Shown: positions 52,198-61,226, counted from the first letter of the stretch. The stretch is DNA of 64,000 nt from UBA1926 sp002337215 (GCA_963973795.1 CAXBAF010000017.1:1-64000); one strand, 5' to 3'. Notes: a model not told the origin generated them from the sequence alone. Made by a program: numbers and translations.

Positions 52198-53288
52198 CCG
52201 AGACGGCAACGGAGTGGGCGTCGAGCACGACGCTGGATGAGATCGCGGCGTGGCTCAAGCCCAAGCGATCGGTGGTGGTCGTTACCCACGGCAAGCCGGA
52301 CGGCGATGCCCTTGGCTCGTCGCTCGGCCTCGTGCGCGCGCTCAACATCGCGGCGGGCGGGAGCGCCGGCGGGTTCAGCGGGGTCGCGAGCCGGGCGGAG
52401 GCGTGGTACGCGGGCCCGATGCCCGGCTGGTGGAAAGCGGTCGCGGTGGATACCAAGACGCGGCACATCGACGCGAACAACCACCCGCCCAGCTCGGTCG
52501 AGCCCGACGCGGTGGTCATCGTGGACACCGGGTCGTGGAGCCAGCTCAACGACTACAGGCCCTGGATCGACCAGCAGCACGACAAGTCCGCCCTCATCGA
52601 CCACCATCTGAGCGGGAACGCGGAGGTCTCGCCCAGGCGATTGATCGAGACCGGGGCGGCCGCGGCGTGCGAGATCGTCGCGGGGCTCTGCGTGATGCTC
52701 CTGGGCGTCGATTCGCCCGCCGACCTGCCGCGCGAGGTCGCAGAGCCCCTGTACCTGGGCCTCGCGACCGATACCGGCTGGTTCCGGCACTCGAACGTGA
52801 CCCCCGCCGTCATGCGGCTCGCGGCGGACCTGCTCGAGACGGGGATCGACCACGAGCGCCTGATCGAGATCGTCGAGTTCCGCGACCGGGTGGGCCGGCT
52901 GCACCTGCTCTCGCGTGCGCTCAACTCGATGGAGCTCCACGACGACGACCGCATCGCGGTGATGTCGCTCGGCGAGAAGGACTTCGAGAAGGCGGGCGCG
53001 ATGCCGGGCGACAGCGGCGGCTTCCTCGATGTCGTCAAGAGCGTGGAGACGGTTCGCGTCGGCGTGCTGCTCACCGAGCTCAAGACCCCGGACGGCGTGG
53101 TCACCAAGCTGAGCATGCGCAGCAAGGGCGGCGCGCACTTCGTGGATGTGAACGTGATCGCCAAGAGTCTGGGCGGGGGCGGGCACGCGCAGGCCGCGGG
53201 CGCTCGGCTCGTGGGCGTGACGCTCGCCGACGCGAAGGCACGCGTGCTTGAGGCCCTGCAGTCGGCGCTGGACGGGGTCGGGGCATGA
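52194..53288 (+). CDS. DHH/DHHA1 phosphoesterase, NrnA-like
   Basis: About 364 residues. Motifs: VVVVTHGKPDGDALGSSLGL (His-x-x-x-Asp-x-Asp), VVIVDTGSW, the DHH box ALIDHHLSGN, a GLATDTGWFRHSN metal segment and the DHHA1 end GGGGHAQAAGARL. NrnA-type enzymes degrade nanoRNA and dephosphorylate 3'-phosphoadenosine 5'-phosphate; in many bacteria they lie beside rbfA/truB/ribF. It overlaps ribF by four bases and the methyltransferase by four bases (53285-53288). A Trp-rich insert (AWYAGPMPGWWKAVAVDTKT) follows the first motif. The activity within the family is inferred. Confidence 0.88.
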   Translation: MTETATEWASSTTLDEIAAWLKPKRSVVVVTHGKPDGDALGSSLGLVRALNIAAGGSAGGFSGVASRAEAWYAGPMPGWWKAVAVDTKTRHIDANNHPPSSVEPDAVVIVDTGSWSQLNDYRPWIDQQHDKSALIDHHLSGNAEVSPRRLIETGAAAACEIVAGLCVMLLGVDSPADLPREVAEPLYLGLATDTGWFRHSNVTPAVMRLAADLLETGIDHERLIEIVEFRDRVGRLHLLSRALNSMELHDDDRIAVMSLGEKDFEKAGAMPGDSGGFLDVVKSVETVRVGVLLTELKTPDGVVTKLSMRSKGGAHFVDVNVIAKSLGGGGHAQAAGARLVGVTLADAKARVLEALQSALDGVGA

Positions 53289-54211
53289 GCGAACGACCGA
53301 ACCGCTCTCGAGGCCCTCGCGACCAGTCAAATCGCGACCGATCCGATCGGGACCGCCCGGACCGCGACGACGAATCCGGGTACGGCGCCCCGCGCGTCCG
53401 CCCTGGAAAGCGTCCCCCGCTGCGGGTCATGACGACGACGCTGTGGGAGTACCCCAGCCAGCACTACGACAGCGAGGGCAAGACCACGAAGGGCAAGCCG
53501 GTCGGCGCGGGCCGATCGACCATGCAGGGCGACAAGGAGTACGTCGGCGCGACGCCCAGCTGGCTCATCTGGCAACTGCTCCAGCGGTACACACGCGCCG
53601 GCGACACCGTGCTCGACCCGATGGTCGGGAGCGGGACGACGATCGACGTGTGCAAGGACCTCGGGCGTTCGCCGATCGGGTTCGATCTGGCGCCGTCGCG
53701 GGAGGACATCCGGCAGGGCGACGCGCGAGAGATCGATCTCGAGAACGAGAGCGTGGACTTCGTGTTCATCGATCCGCCCTACTCGACGCACATCGATTAC
53801 TCGGACGACCGCCGTTGCATCGGCAAGCTCGACGCGGGCGAGGGCGGACTGGACAACGACAACAAGGGGCGGGGCCCGGGCGAGCCCCCGGAGATGATCG
53901 GGCAGGCGTACTACGAGGCGATGGAAGAAGTCATCGCCGAGTGCCACCGCGTGATGAAGAACCGGCGCTACCTGGGGCTCTATGTCAGCGACTCGTTCAA
54001 GAAGCAGAAGGGCGTAAAAGGCGGGCTGTTCATGCCGATCGGCTTCGAGCTCTTCTCGATCATGCGGGACTACTTCAAGCCCGTCGATATCGTCGCGGTC
54101 GTGCGGCACAACGCGAAGCTCAAACGCGGCAACTGGCACAAGGCGGCCGAGGAGCAGAACTTCTTCCTGCGCGGGTTCAACTACCTGATGATCATGAAGA
54201 AAGAAGAATGA
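53285..54211 (+). CDS. Orphan DNA methyltransferase (N4/N6 amino-MTase type)
   Basis: 308 residues. The first 45 are basic and disordered. The core has a helix TPSWLIWQLLQRY, motif I TVLDPMVGSGTT (108-119, SAM binding), an acidic FDLAP and motif IV FVFIDPPYSTHIDYS (DPPY at 163-166, catalytic). DPMVGSGTT and DPPY are hallmarks of N6-adenine or N4-cytosine DNA methyltransferases. Motif I before IV is unlike the common beta class. No restriction enzyme or specificity gene is adjacent. It is the third gene of an overlapping run with ribF and the DHH gene, so it is probably a stable chromosomal gene, not a mobile R-M remnant. A structural RNA methyltransferase is an alternative. Confidence 0.78.
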   Translation: MSERPNRSRGPRDQSNRDRSDRDRPDRDDESGYGAPRVRPGKRPPLRVMTTTLWEYPSQHYDSEGKTTKGKPVGAGRSTMQGDKEYVGATPSWLIWQLLQRYTRAGDTVLDPMVGSGTTIDVCKDLGRSPIGFDLAPSREDIRQGDAREIDLENESVDFVFIDPPYSTHIDYSDDRRCIGKLDAGEGGLDNDNKGRGPGEPPEMIGQAYYEAMEEVIAECHRVMKNRRYLGLYVSDSFKKQKGVKGGLFMPIGFELFSIMRDYFKPVDIVAVVRHNAKLKRGNWHKAAEEQNFFLRGFNYLMIMKKEE

Positions 54212-54250
54212 GGCACTAGGCACTAGGCACTAGGCACTAGGCACTAGGCA
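54211..54250 (+). repeat. Heptamer tandem repeat (AGGCACT x5)
   Basis: Five perfect AGGCACT units (54211-54245) plus a partial sixth begin at the last base of the methyltransferase stop codon. The array is a likely slippage hotspot. It directly precedes the REP-like inverted repeats. Confidence 0.92.
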
Positions 54251-54260
54251 TCGGGATTGT

Positions 54261-54325
54261 GAGCCCCTCGCGCGAGCGAGGGGAGGCGTTCGCCGACCGG
54301 TTCCCCTCGCTTGCGCGAGGGGCTC
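54261..54325. repeat. REP-like inverted repeat pair
   Basis: The 24-bp left arm (54261-54284, GAGCCCCTCGCGCGAGCGAG plus GGGA) and the right arm (54302-54325) are inverted copies with one mismatch, separated by 17 bases. Each arm is itself a hairpin: CCCCTCGC-GCGA-GCGAGGGG on the left and CCCCTCGC-TTGC-GCGAGGGG on the right. This doublet layout is that of bacterial REP/BIME elements and other dispersed palindromes. It can also act as a transcript end for the convergent genes. No transposase gene for such elements is in the window. Confidence 0.8.
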
Positions 54326-54399
54326 GTTGGGATGGGGACATTCGGGGCCCTTGAAGAAAACAAGGGGCTCGGGAGAGGAATCGACTTCATTCAACGCGA

Positions 54400-54927
54400 T
54401 TAGGCGAGCCGGTAGTCGAGGACGAGCCCCGCGGTGTATCGGTCGGTTTCGGGTTCATGCGTCTCACCGACGCGGGTGAAGCCGGCGCGTTCGAGGATGC
54501 GGATCGACGCGGGGTTGGTCGCGAGCACGCGGGCGAGCAGCGGGCGCCGATCGATCTCGGCGAGGAACATCGCGACCGCGGCGGACGCGACGCCCTTGCC
54601 CCAATGCTCCCGGCCGATCCAGTAGCCGAGCATCCAGGTCGGCGTTCCGTTGTGCTCCGCCTCGAAGCACGCGACCCGGCCCGCGAGTTCACCGCCAACG
54701 ACGATCGCCTGCTCGATGATCGTCTCGTCTCCGATGACCCGCTCCCAGTGGGCGATGAACGCCTCGCGATCGCGGGGCTTCACGCCGGCGAGCCGGCCCG
54801 ATTCGGGGTCGGATTCGTGCTCGAACAACACGGCGAGATCGTCCCGCGTGACGCGGCGCAGCTCAACCCGGGCGGCTCGCGCGCGCTCGTTGACCGTCCG
54901 ACGAACGTCGCCGGGGCGTTTGCGCAT
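54400..54927 (-). CDS. GNAT-family N-acetyltransferase
   Basis: About 175 residues. It shows the RimJ/RimL-type GNAT layout: an N-terminal VELRRVTRDDLAVLFEHESD, a central GYWIGREHWGKGVASAAVAM with the acetyl-CoA loop (R/Q-x-x-G-x-G/A as HWGKGVA), and RVLATNPASIRILERAGFTR with the Asn and the NxxSxrlLeKxGF motif. It probably acetylates a protein N-terminus or a small amine. The ATG at 54927 overlaps the TGA of the upstream secreted-protein gene (TGATG), so translation is coupled although the products go to different compartments. No other link is evident. Confidence 0.85.
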   Translation of the reverse strand: MRKRPGDVRRTVNERARAARVELRRVTRDDLAVLFEHESDPESGRLAGVKPRDREAFIAHWERVIGDETIIEQAIVVGGELAGRVACFEAEHNGTPTWMLGYWIGREHWGKGVASAAVAMFLAEIDRRPLLARVLATNPASIRILERAGFTRVGETHEPETDRYTAGLVLDYRLA

Positions 54928-55712
54928 CACGGGCAGCCCGCGATAAAGGATGTCACGAACAGGCTGATGTCGCTCAGGTCGAACAGGCCGTCGGTGTTGA
55001 GGTCGGCGATGGCGTCCATCGAGAGGAAGCCGGCGGTGAAGGCGCTGATGTCGGCGAGGTCGAGGACGCCGAAGGGTGGAGCGAGGTCGGCGATGCAGGG
55101 AAGACGACCGAACTGCAGGTGGTCGAGCGCGTAGTCCGTGCTGAGTCCGGATTGCAGGATCACCCGGTCGATACCGATGGGATCGATGAATCCGTAGAAA
55201 CGATCTTCGAGGCAGACGTTGATCAACTCCGCGACCTGAAACCCCGAGACTTGGCCCAGAGCAACGCCGTCCCGGAAGGCCGTGAGCGTGATCGGTGAGC
55301 TTTGGAGGGCGTCGGTCATGACGAGTCCGACATGAGTGGGGAGTCGCCCTCCTGGGAGCTCGGGAGCGAACAGAAACTCCAGGGCCGCCGCACCCGCCGA
55401 GTAGAATGCGCCCGTGACGACCCCGCCCGAGTTGCCGTTGTTGTCGATCGTGCCATCGTTGCCGTCGACTGAATCACCGTTCACATCGCTTCTGAGCAGC
55501 ACGACCCCGTTGGTCGCGCTGGCCACTGGTCCGTCGAGCACACCGTCCTCGAAGTCCTCAACGACGAACCCATCCGGTCCAAACGGAAGAGAAGCGAACG
55601 GGCTGTCCGCGGCTCGGAAATAGTTGGACGAGGGGTCGTGAAGGCCTTGCCCCGCGACAGGACCAGCCAGCCAGGCCGCGACGGCGGCGGAAATGAGCAC
55701 TCGTACACGCAT
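54927..55712 (-). CDS. Secreted protein with EF-hand (GC-type dockerin-like) C-terminus
   Basis: 261 residues. A signal peptide (1-21, cleavage near VAGQG) is followed by a beta-rich domain (about 25-195) with SDVNGDSVDGNDGTIDNNGN (calcium-loop-like) and TDALQSSPITLTAFRDG. The C-terminal two-repeat module reads CIADLAPPFGVLDLADISAF and ADLNTDGLFDLSDISLFVTS, ending AGCP. This module is a double EF-hand found at the ends of many planctomycete secreted proteins, framed by two cysteines. Its sorting or attachment function is unproven. AAGGAG precedes the start. A paralogue lies immediately upstream on the same strand at 55857. Confidence 0.82.
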   Translation of the reverse strand: MRVRVLISAAVAAWLAGPVAGQGLHDPSSNYFRAADSPFASLPFGPDGFVVEDFEDGVLDGPVASATNGVVLLRSDVNGDSVDGNDGTIDNNGNSGGVVTGAFYSAGAAALEFLFAPELPGGRLPTHVGLVMTDALQSSPITLTAFRDGVALGQVSGFQVAELINVCLEDRFYGFIDPIGIDRVILQSGLSTDYALDHLQFGRLPCIADLAPPFGVLDLADISAFTAGFLSMDAIADLNTDGLFDLSDISLFVTSFIAGCP

Positions 55713-55856
55713 CCCGGTCTCCTTCCGATCAGATATCGCCGAGCGTCAGATGTCTTTCACCTTGGTGTGACACTGCGAACGGCCATCCGAGTTGACTAAC
55801 CACCACCCTACCGAAATGAGCCCATTCGACCTATTAGATTCACCGGACGGGATGGA

Positions 55857-56777
55857 TCATGGGCACCCCCCGACGAACGAACTCACGAACAGGTTGATGT
55901 CGTCCAGGTCGAACAGCCCGTCCGCATTCAGATCCGCGAAGGGGGCGGCGTCCAGGAAGCCCGAGACAAAGGCGGTGATGTCGGCAAGGTCGAGCACGCC
56001 GAACGGTTCGGCGATGTCGGCCAGCGCGCACGACGGGATGTTGTAGCTGCCCGCGATCCCCATCACCACGCCCGGGGGCGGCTCGGTGAGCCCGGCGAAG
56101 TCCGCCGACAGCTCCAGGCGCACGGCCGGGTCGGACGGGTCCGTCACGATCACCTCCTGGCCGTACCCCCACTGCAGCGTATCGAGGTTGCGCCCAAGCA
56201 GGCTGATGGTCGGCAGGAGGGGCAGGTCGATCAGCGTCGGACCGGCGGGCAGCCCGTAGTAGGTCGAACCGAACGCGAGGCCGAATGTCGTGAGCAGGTG
56301 GTTCCACGCGGCGGCCTCGCCCGGCGCGCCGCCGAAGGGCGACCCGGTGCCGGCCAGCACCATCACCGAGCCCCCGCGCCCGATGTACTCGGCGAGAACC
56401 GGGGCGTTGGCGGGCCCGGACCCCAGGCCGCCGCTCAGGAAGACACCGTCGTACAAAGCCAGACCGTCGGCGGAGAAGTCCAGCCCGGGCGGGTTCACCG
56501 AGACGGCGTGCCCCGCGGCTCCGAGCACCCCGGAAAACTCGACGCCGTACGCGTATGGGTTGGTGCTGTAGACGAGGAACGACCCGATCTCTCCCGGAGA
56601 GAAGTACTCGGCGACATTGAGCGCGAACTGGGTCGTGGCCGCCCGATCTTCGTCGAACGCGGCGTCGCTGACGACCCACTCATCACCAAAGACGACGAGC
56701 TTCCCCGACCCGCCTTCCCCCGCCGGAGCCAGGGCAGCAGACAAGAACACACCAAAAACGGCCATCTCCCTCAACAT
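55857..56777 (-). CDS. Secreted protein with DUF4350-like fold and EF-hand C-terminus
   Basis: 306 residues. A signal peptide (about 1-20) precedes a Rossmann-like domain: KLVVFGDEWVVSDAAFDEDR, FALNVAEYFSPGEIGSFLVY, LYDGVFLSGGLGSGPANAPV and EYIGRGGSVMVLAGTG. That pattern (a date/flag string, then 'the thing is up', then LxxYVxxGGsVlvl) resembles glutamine-amidotransferase-like or DUF4350-type extracellular domains seen in planctomycetes. The final module CALADIAEPFGVLDLADITA ... FADLNADGLFDLDDINLFVS ... GGCP matches the gene at 54927. AGGAG precedes the start. Function unknown. Confidence 0.8.
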   Translation of the reverse strand: MLREMAVFGVFLSAALAPAGEGGSGKLVVFGDEWVVSDAAFDEDRAATTQFALNVAEYFSPGEIGSFLVYSTNPYAYGVEFSGVLGAAGHAVSVNPPGLDFSADGLALYDGVFLSGGLGSGPANAPVLAEYIGRGGSVMVLAGTGSPFGGAPGEAAAWNHLLTTFGLAFGSTYYGLPAGPTLIDLPLLPTISLLGRNLDTLQWGYGQEVIVTDPSDPAVRLELSADFAGLTEPPPGVVMGIAGSYNIPSCALADIAEPFGVLDLADITAFVSGFLDAAPFADLNADGLFDLDDINLFVSSFVGGCP

Positions 56778-57038
56778 GGTGATCTCCTCTCACCAGAATT
56801 TTATGACCGCCGCACGGGCTTCTCCACGCGGCCCAGGTGGTCTCGTTGTCGAGCCTCGCCCCACCTTTTCCGCCGACGGCCCCCGCCCGTCGGCCCGGGG
56901 CTCGCAGATGCGGGCGTCGCCCCGTAGACATCTCTCGATCGCACCTCGGGGGCGACATCGGGGGGCATCGGCGGGGGTGCGGATCCGATCCCCGGCTACG
57001 ATCCCGCTGATTCCGGAATGCAGACGAGGATCCCTCCC

Positions 57039-59930
57039 ATGACCAGCCTCTCCAGCGCCGCCGCCGTGCGCCGATCGTTCATCGAGTTCTTCGAGGGCAA
57101 GGCGCACACCTTTACGCCATCGTCGCCCGCGGTGCCGCACGACGACCCGACGCTGATGTTCACCAACGCGGGGATGAACCAGTTCAAGCCCGTCTTCCTC
57201 GGCAATGTGGGTGAGAACAGCCCGCTCGCGGGTCTGAAACGGGCGGTGAACACCCAGAAGTGCATCCGAGCGGGGGGCAAGCACAACGACCTCGAGGACG
57301 TGGGCAAGGACACCTATCACCACACGTTCTTCGAGATGCTCGGCAACTGGTCGTTCGGGGATTTCTTCAAGAAGGAAGCCATCGACTGGGCGTGGGAGCT
57401 GCTCACGGACGTCTGGGGCATCGACCGCACAAGGCTCTACGCGACCTACTTCGGGGGCGATGAGAAACTCGGGCTCGGGCCCGACCTCGAGGCCCGTGAC
57501 TTCTGGCTCCAGCACCTGCCCGAGAACCGCGTGATCCCGGGGGATGTCAAGGACAACTTCTGGGAGATGGGCGACACGGGTCCCTGCGGGCCGTGCTCGG
57601 AATTGCACTACGACCGGATCGGCGGGGGGCGGAACGCCGCGAAGCGCGTCAACGCGGATGTCGAGGACGTCATCGAGATCTGGAACCTCGTGTTCATCCA
57701 GTACGACCGGCAGGCGGACGGCTCGCTCAAACCCCTCCCCGACAAGCACATCGACACCGGGATGGGCCTCGAGCGGATCGCGGGCATCCTCAAGGGCGTG
57801 GACTCCAACTACGACACCGACCTGTTCACGCCCATCTTCGGGGCGATCGAACGCATCACGGGCGCGCGCGGCTACCGCGGCAGGTTCGGGAGCGAGGACG
57901 CCGACGGGATCGATACCGCGTACCGCGTCATCGCCGACCACGTGCGCACGCTGACGATCGCGCTAACCGACGGAGCCGTCCCCGGCAACGAGGGCCGCGG
58001 GTATGTGCTGCGTCGGATCCTGAGAAGGGCCGTCCGGTTTGGTCGGCAGACCCTGGGCGCGAAGCCGGGCTTCTTCAGCCAGTTGGTGCCGGTCGTCGTC
58101 GAGCACATGGGCGAGGCGTTCCCGGAACTGAAGCGCGACCCGCAGCGCGTGATCGACCTGATCTACGACGAGGAAGAGAGCTTCGGCAAGACGCTCGACC
58201 GCGGCATCACGCTCTTCGGCGAGGCCGCCCAGACCGCGGGCGAGGGCGGAGAGATCTCCGGCGAGGACGCGTTCAAGCTCTACGACACGTACGGCTTCCC
58301 GGTGGACCTCACCATGCTCATGGCGGAAGAACGCGGGATGACCGTGGACGTCAAGGGCTTCGAGACCGCGATGGAGGCGCAGAAGTCCCGCTCCCGCGCG
58401 GGCGCGAAGAGCGGCGGCGACGCCGGCATCACGCTCGACGCCGAGGCCGTCGCCGGGCTCCGGCACATGAATGTCAAGGAAACCGCCGACGCCGACAAGT
58501 TCCACGGGCGTGAGATCAAAGCGACCGTCCGCGCGATCTGGGACGGCAAAAACTTCGACGAGTGGGTCGATACGAACATCGCGGGGATGCGTCGCGTCGG
58601 CGTGATCCTCGACAAGACAAACTTCTACGCGGAGATGGGCGGGCAGGTCGCCGACTCCGGGAAGATCAGCGTCTCGCGCGAAGCCAAGTCGGGGATCGGC
58701 AAGAACCAGGGCAACGGCGGCACGTTCATCGTCGAGGACACCCAGTCGTTCGGCGGCTTCGTCATGCACATCGGGCGGGTCAAGAAGGGCGAGATCCGCG
58801 TGGGCGACGACGTCGTCTGCACGCTCGACGGCGACCGGAGGCTGTCCATCGCCTCGAATCACACCGCGACGCACCTGCTCAACCTCGGGCTGCGGCGCGT
58901 GCTCGGAGGCGTGGTCGATCAGAAAGGCTCGCTCGTCGACGACTCCAAACTCCGCTTCGATTTCACGCAGAACGGCGCGGTGACACCCGAGCAGTTGGGG
59001 CAGACCGAGCGGATCGTCCGCGATGCGATCGCGTCGGATCTGCCTGTCCACGCCGATCTCGCGGAACTGTCCAGGGCCCGCGAGATCAACGGGCTGCGGG
59101 CCGTGTTCGGGGAGACGTACCCCGATCCCGTCCGCGTCGTCTCGATCGGGGCGAAGGTCGATGATCTCATCGCGAACCCCGCGGAGGAGAAGTGGGCGGA
59201 CCTGAGCGTCGAATTCTGCGGGGGCACGCATCTCGTCTCAACGGGCGAGGCGAAGGCGTTCGCGCTCGTGCAGGAGGAGGCCGTTGCCAAGGGCATCCGC
59301 CGGGTCGTCGGGCTCACCGGCGCCGCGGCGATGGCGGCGCACGCCGCGGCCGACACGCTCGCGGGCCGCATCGAGGCCGCATCGAAACTCAAGGGCGACG
59401 ACCTCAAGAGCGAGCAGCACGACCTCGCCGTCCAGATCGACGAGATGACGCTGCCCGCCGCGCGCAAGGCCGAACTCCGCAAAGAACTCGCGGGCCTGGC
59501 CGAGAAGATCAAGCAGGCCGAGAAGGCGAAAGCGGGCGAGCGTGCCGCCGACGCCGCCCGGCTCGCGTCGGTCCTCGCGGGCTCGGCCGAGTCCTCGCTC
59601 GATCCCTACTTCGTCTCGACGATCGAGGTCGGCTCCGACCGCGGCGCGTTGCAGGCCGCAATGAAGACGATCACCGACCGCGTGCCCCGCAAGGCCGTGA
59701 TGCTGATGAGCCCCGACGAGGACGCGGGCAAGGTCGCCGTGATGGCGATGGTGCCCAAGGACCAGCAGGGCAAGCTCAAGGCGGGCGACTGGGTCCGTGA
59801 GACGGTCGGCGTGATGGGCGGCAAGGGCGGCGGCAAGCCCGACAGCGCCCAGGGCGCGGGCGCGGAGATCGGCAAGGTCCGCGATGCGATCAAGGCCGCG
59901 GAGACGTTCGCGGGGTCGAAGGTGATGTGA
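57039..59930 (+). CDS. alaS: Alanine-tRNA ligase
   Basis: About 963 residues, longer than E. coli AlaS (876). Class II catalytic core: FFEGKAHTFTPSSPAVPHDD, MNQFKPVFLG, GKHNDLEDVGKDTYHHTFFE and GDTGPCGPCSELHYD, then GNEGRGYVLRRILRRAVRFG. The editing domain has NHTATHLLN and the zinc ligands in FCGGTHL. The C-terminal C-Ala/DHHA1 domain ends in GGKGGGKPDSAQGAG. An in-frame ATG seven codons upstream (57018) is not preferred because GAGGA precedes 57039. Insertions such as KSGIGKNQGNGG account for part of the length. Single gene, no operon partner obvious. Confidence 0.97.
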   Translation: MTSLSSAAAVRRSFIEFFEGKAHTFTPSSPAVPHDDPTLMFTNAGMNQFKPVFLGNVGENSPLAGLKRAVNTQKCIRAGGKHNDLEDVGKDTYHHTFFEMLGNWSFGDFFKKEAIDWAWELLTDVWGIDRTRLYATYFGGDEKLGLGPDLEARDFWLQHLPENRVIPGDVKDNFWEMGDTGPCGPCSELHYDRIGGGRNAAKRVNADVEDVIEIWNLVFIQYDRQADGSLKPLPDKHIDTGMGLERIAGILKGVDSNYDTDLFTPIFGAIERITGARGYRGRFGSEDADGIDTAYRVIADHVRTLTIALTDGAVPGNEGRGYVLRRILRRAVRFGRQTLGAKPGFFSQLVPVVVEHMGEAFPELKRDPQRVIDLIYDEEESFGKTLDRGITLFGEAAQTAGEGGEISGEDAFKLYDTYGFPVDLTMLMAEERGMTVDVKGFETAMEAQKSRSRAGAKSGGDAGITLDAEAVAGLRHMNVKETADADKFHGREIKATVRAIWDGKNFDEWVDTNIAGMRRVGVILDKTNFYAEMGGQVADSGKISVSREAKSGIGKNQGNGGTFIVEDTQSFGGFVMHIGRVKKGEIRVGDDVVCTLDGDRRLSIASNHTATHLLNLGLRRVLGGVVDQKGSLVDDSKLRFDFTQNGAVTPEQLGQTERIVRDAIASDLPVHADLAELSRAREINGLRAVFGETYPDPVRVVSIGAKVDDLIANPAEEKWADLSVEFCGGTHLVSTGEAKAFALVQEEAVAKGIRRVVGLTGAAAMAAHAAADTLAGRIEAASKLKGDDLKSEQHDLAVQIDEMTLPAARKAELRKELAGLAEKIKQAEKAKAGERAADAARLASVLAGSAESSLDPYFVSTIEVGSDRGALQAAMKTITDRVPRKAVMLMSPDEDAGKVAVMAMVPKDQQGKLKAGDWVRETVGVMGGKGGGKPDSAQGAGAEIGKVRDAIKAAETFAGSKVM

Positions 59931-60026
59931 ACGTTTTCCTGAATCCCAGTGCCAACATCTCCCCGGTCGCCGGGGAGAGGTCCGCGGAGCCCGCGAACCG
60001 CGTCAGATCATCGCTCGCCCAAATCC

Positions 60027-60629
60027 TCAGAACCGATCCGTCACCACCACCTCGCTCAGCGGCAACTGCCCCCCCTTCGGCAGCGGATCCTTCGTCCTCT
60101 TGCCGATCGCGATCAACGGGCCCATCGCGTGGTCCGCGGGAAGATTGATCAGCCCGGCCACCTTCTCGATGTCGAACCCGATCATCGGGCACGAGTCGTA
60201 GCCGAGGTCTTTGGCCGCGAGCATGATGGTCTGCATCGCCATCCCGATCGACCGCTGCGCCTCGTCGCGCTGAAGCCACTCGCGCCCCTCGTGGAAGGGA
60301 CCCATCCACCCCACCAACAGGTCGGCGATCTCTTTGGGCGCGTTCTTCCAGTACCGCTCGGGCGATTTCGACCACGCCTTCATGTCCGCGGTCATCGCGA
60401 TCAGCACGCTCGCGTCGGTCATCTGGGCCTGGTCGTTCCCGTTCGCACGGACCTGTGCGCGCAACTCCGGATCCTTGATGACCACGAACCGCCAGTGCTG
60501 GATGTTGAAACTCGTCGGCGACTGGACCGCGGCCTCGAGGATCTTCGTCAAATCCGACTCGGGCATCTCGTGGTTTGCGTCGAATTCCTTCACGGCTCGG
60601 CGGGCGTAGATCGTTTCGAATGTGTCCAT
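60027..60629 (-). CDS. Nitroreductase-family FMN oxidoreductase
   Basis: About 200 residues, normal for the family. The N-terminus MDTFETIYARRAVKEFDANH carries the RR.v..f FMN-phosphate motif. QSPTSFNIQHWRFVVIKDPE is the SP.s.N.Qpw segment, and GYDSCPMIGFDIEKVAGLIN with PLIAIGKR gives the late flavin contacts. Members reduce nitro compounds, quinones or enones using NAD(P)H. The start at 60629 has GGAG eight bases before it; a far longer open frame upstream overlaps the ATP synthase genes on the other strand and is spurious. It is convergent with alaS and divergent from the atp cluster. Confidence 0.92.
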   Translation of the reverse strand: MDTFETIYARRAVKEFDANHEMPESDLTKILEAAVQSPTSFNIQHWRFVVIKDPELRAQVRANGNDQAQMTDASVLIAMTADMKAWSKSPERYWKNAPKEIADLLVGWMGPFHEGREWLQRDEAQRSIGMAMQTIMLAAKDLGYDSCPMIGFDIEKVAGLINLPADHAMGPLIAIGKRTKDPLPKGGQLPLSEVVVTDRF

Positions 60630-60747
60630 CGAATGGCTCCGTTTGTGCAATCGGATCGAGTGGTGCGCGGGTGTACTCGTGAAGCGGAATACGCGGGCTT
60701 GAAGATACCGGCCGCGGGCAGGCGGTATTCCCCGGTACGCTTTCGGC

Positions 60748-61026
60748 ATGCCCTCCCAGCAGATGCGAGCATGGTCGGTCGGCCTCGACATGGCGTACGC
60801 CGCCGGGGGGATGCTGCTGCTCGGGGCGGGCATCGACTGGCTGGCGGGGACCAAGCCCTGGTGGATGCTGAGCCTGGGGCTGCTGGGGCTCGTCGTCGGG
60901 ATGTACCGTTTCATCCACGACGCGATGCGCATGAACTCGGCCTCGAGCCGGCCGCCGCGAAAACCACCAAACCCGATCAACGACCAATCAAAGGGCCGGT
61001 CCAGGCCGCCCGGCTCGTCTGACTGA
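60748..61026 (+). CDS. AtpZ/AtpI-like F0F1 assembly protein
   Basis: 92 residues. Two membrane helices (about 14-31 and 37-56) with WSVGLDMAYAAGGMLLLGAG, then IDWLAGTKPWWMLSLGLLGL and VGMYRFIHDAMR. This is the AtpZ (YtpI/DUF) pattern of a small two-helix protein at the head of ATP synthase operons. The C-terminal 30 residues are Pro/Ser/Arg-rich and likely disordered. It is the first gene of the atp run, 200 bp before the atpI-like gene. The role in c-ring assembly or Mg/Ca transport is known only for some relatives. Confidence 0.82.
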   Translation: MPSQQMRAWSVGLDMAYAAGGMLLLGAGIDWLAGTKPWWMLSLGLLGLVVGMYRFIHDAMRMNSASSRPPRKPPNPINDQSKGRSRPPGSSD

Positions 61027-61226
61027 ACGAGAAAGAAACCCGCGAGACGAGAGAAAGCAGGCCGGGACCGCTCGCCGGGGCGGTGCGTGACCGCTATTCT
61101 TTGCCCCCGGAATTTTGGTCGCGGGTCGGGATGCCCGCGACCCATCCGAAGACAGCCCGGCGACCCTCCGACCCTGTCCAGAACCGGCCCAACGGGGCCC
61201 CATACGAAGCGAAAATCGGCCCAACG

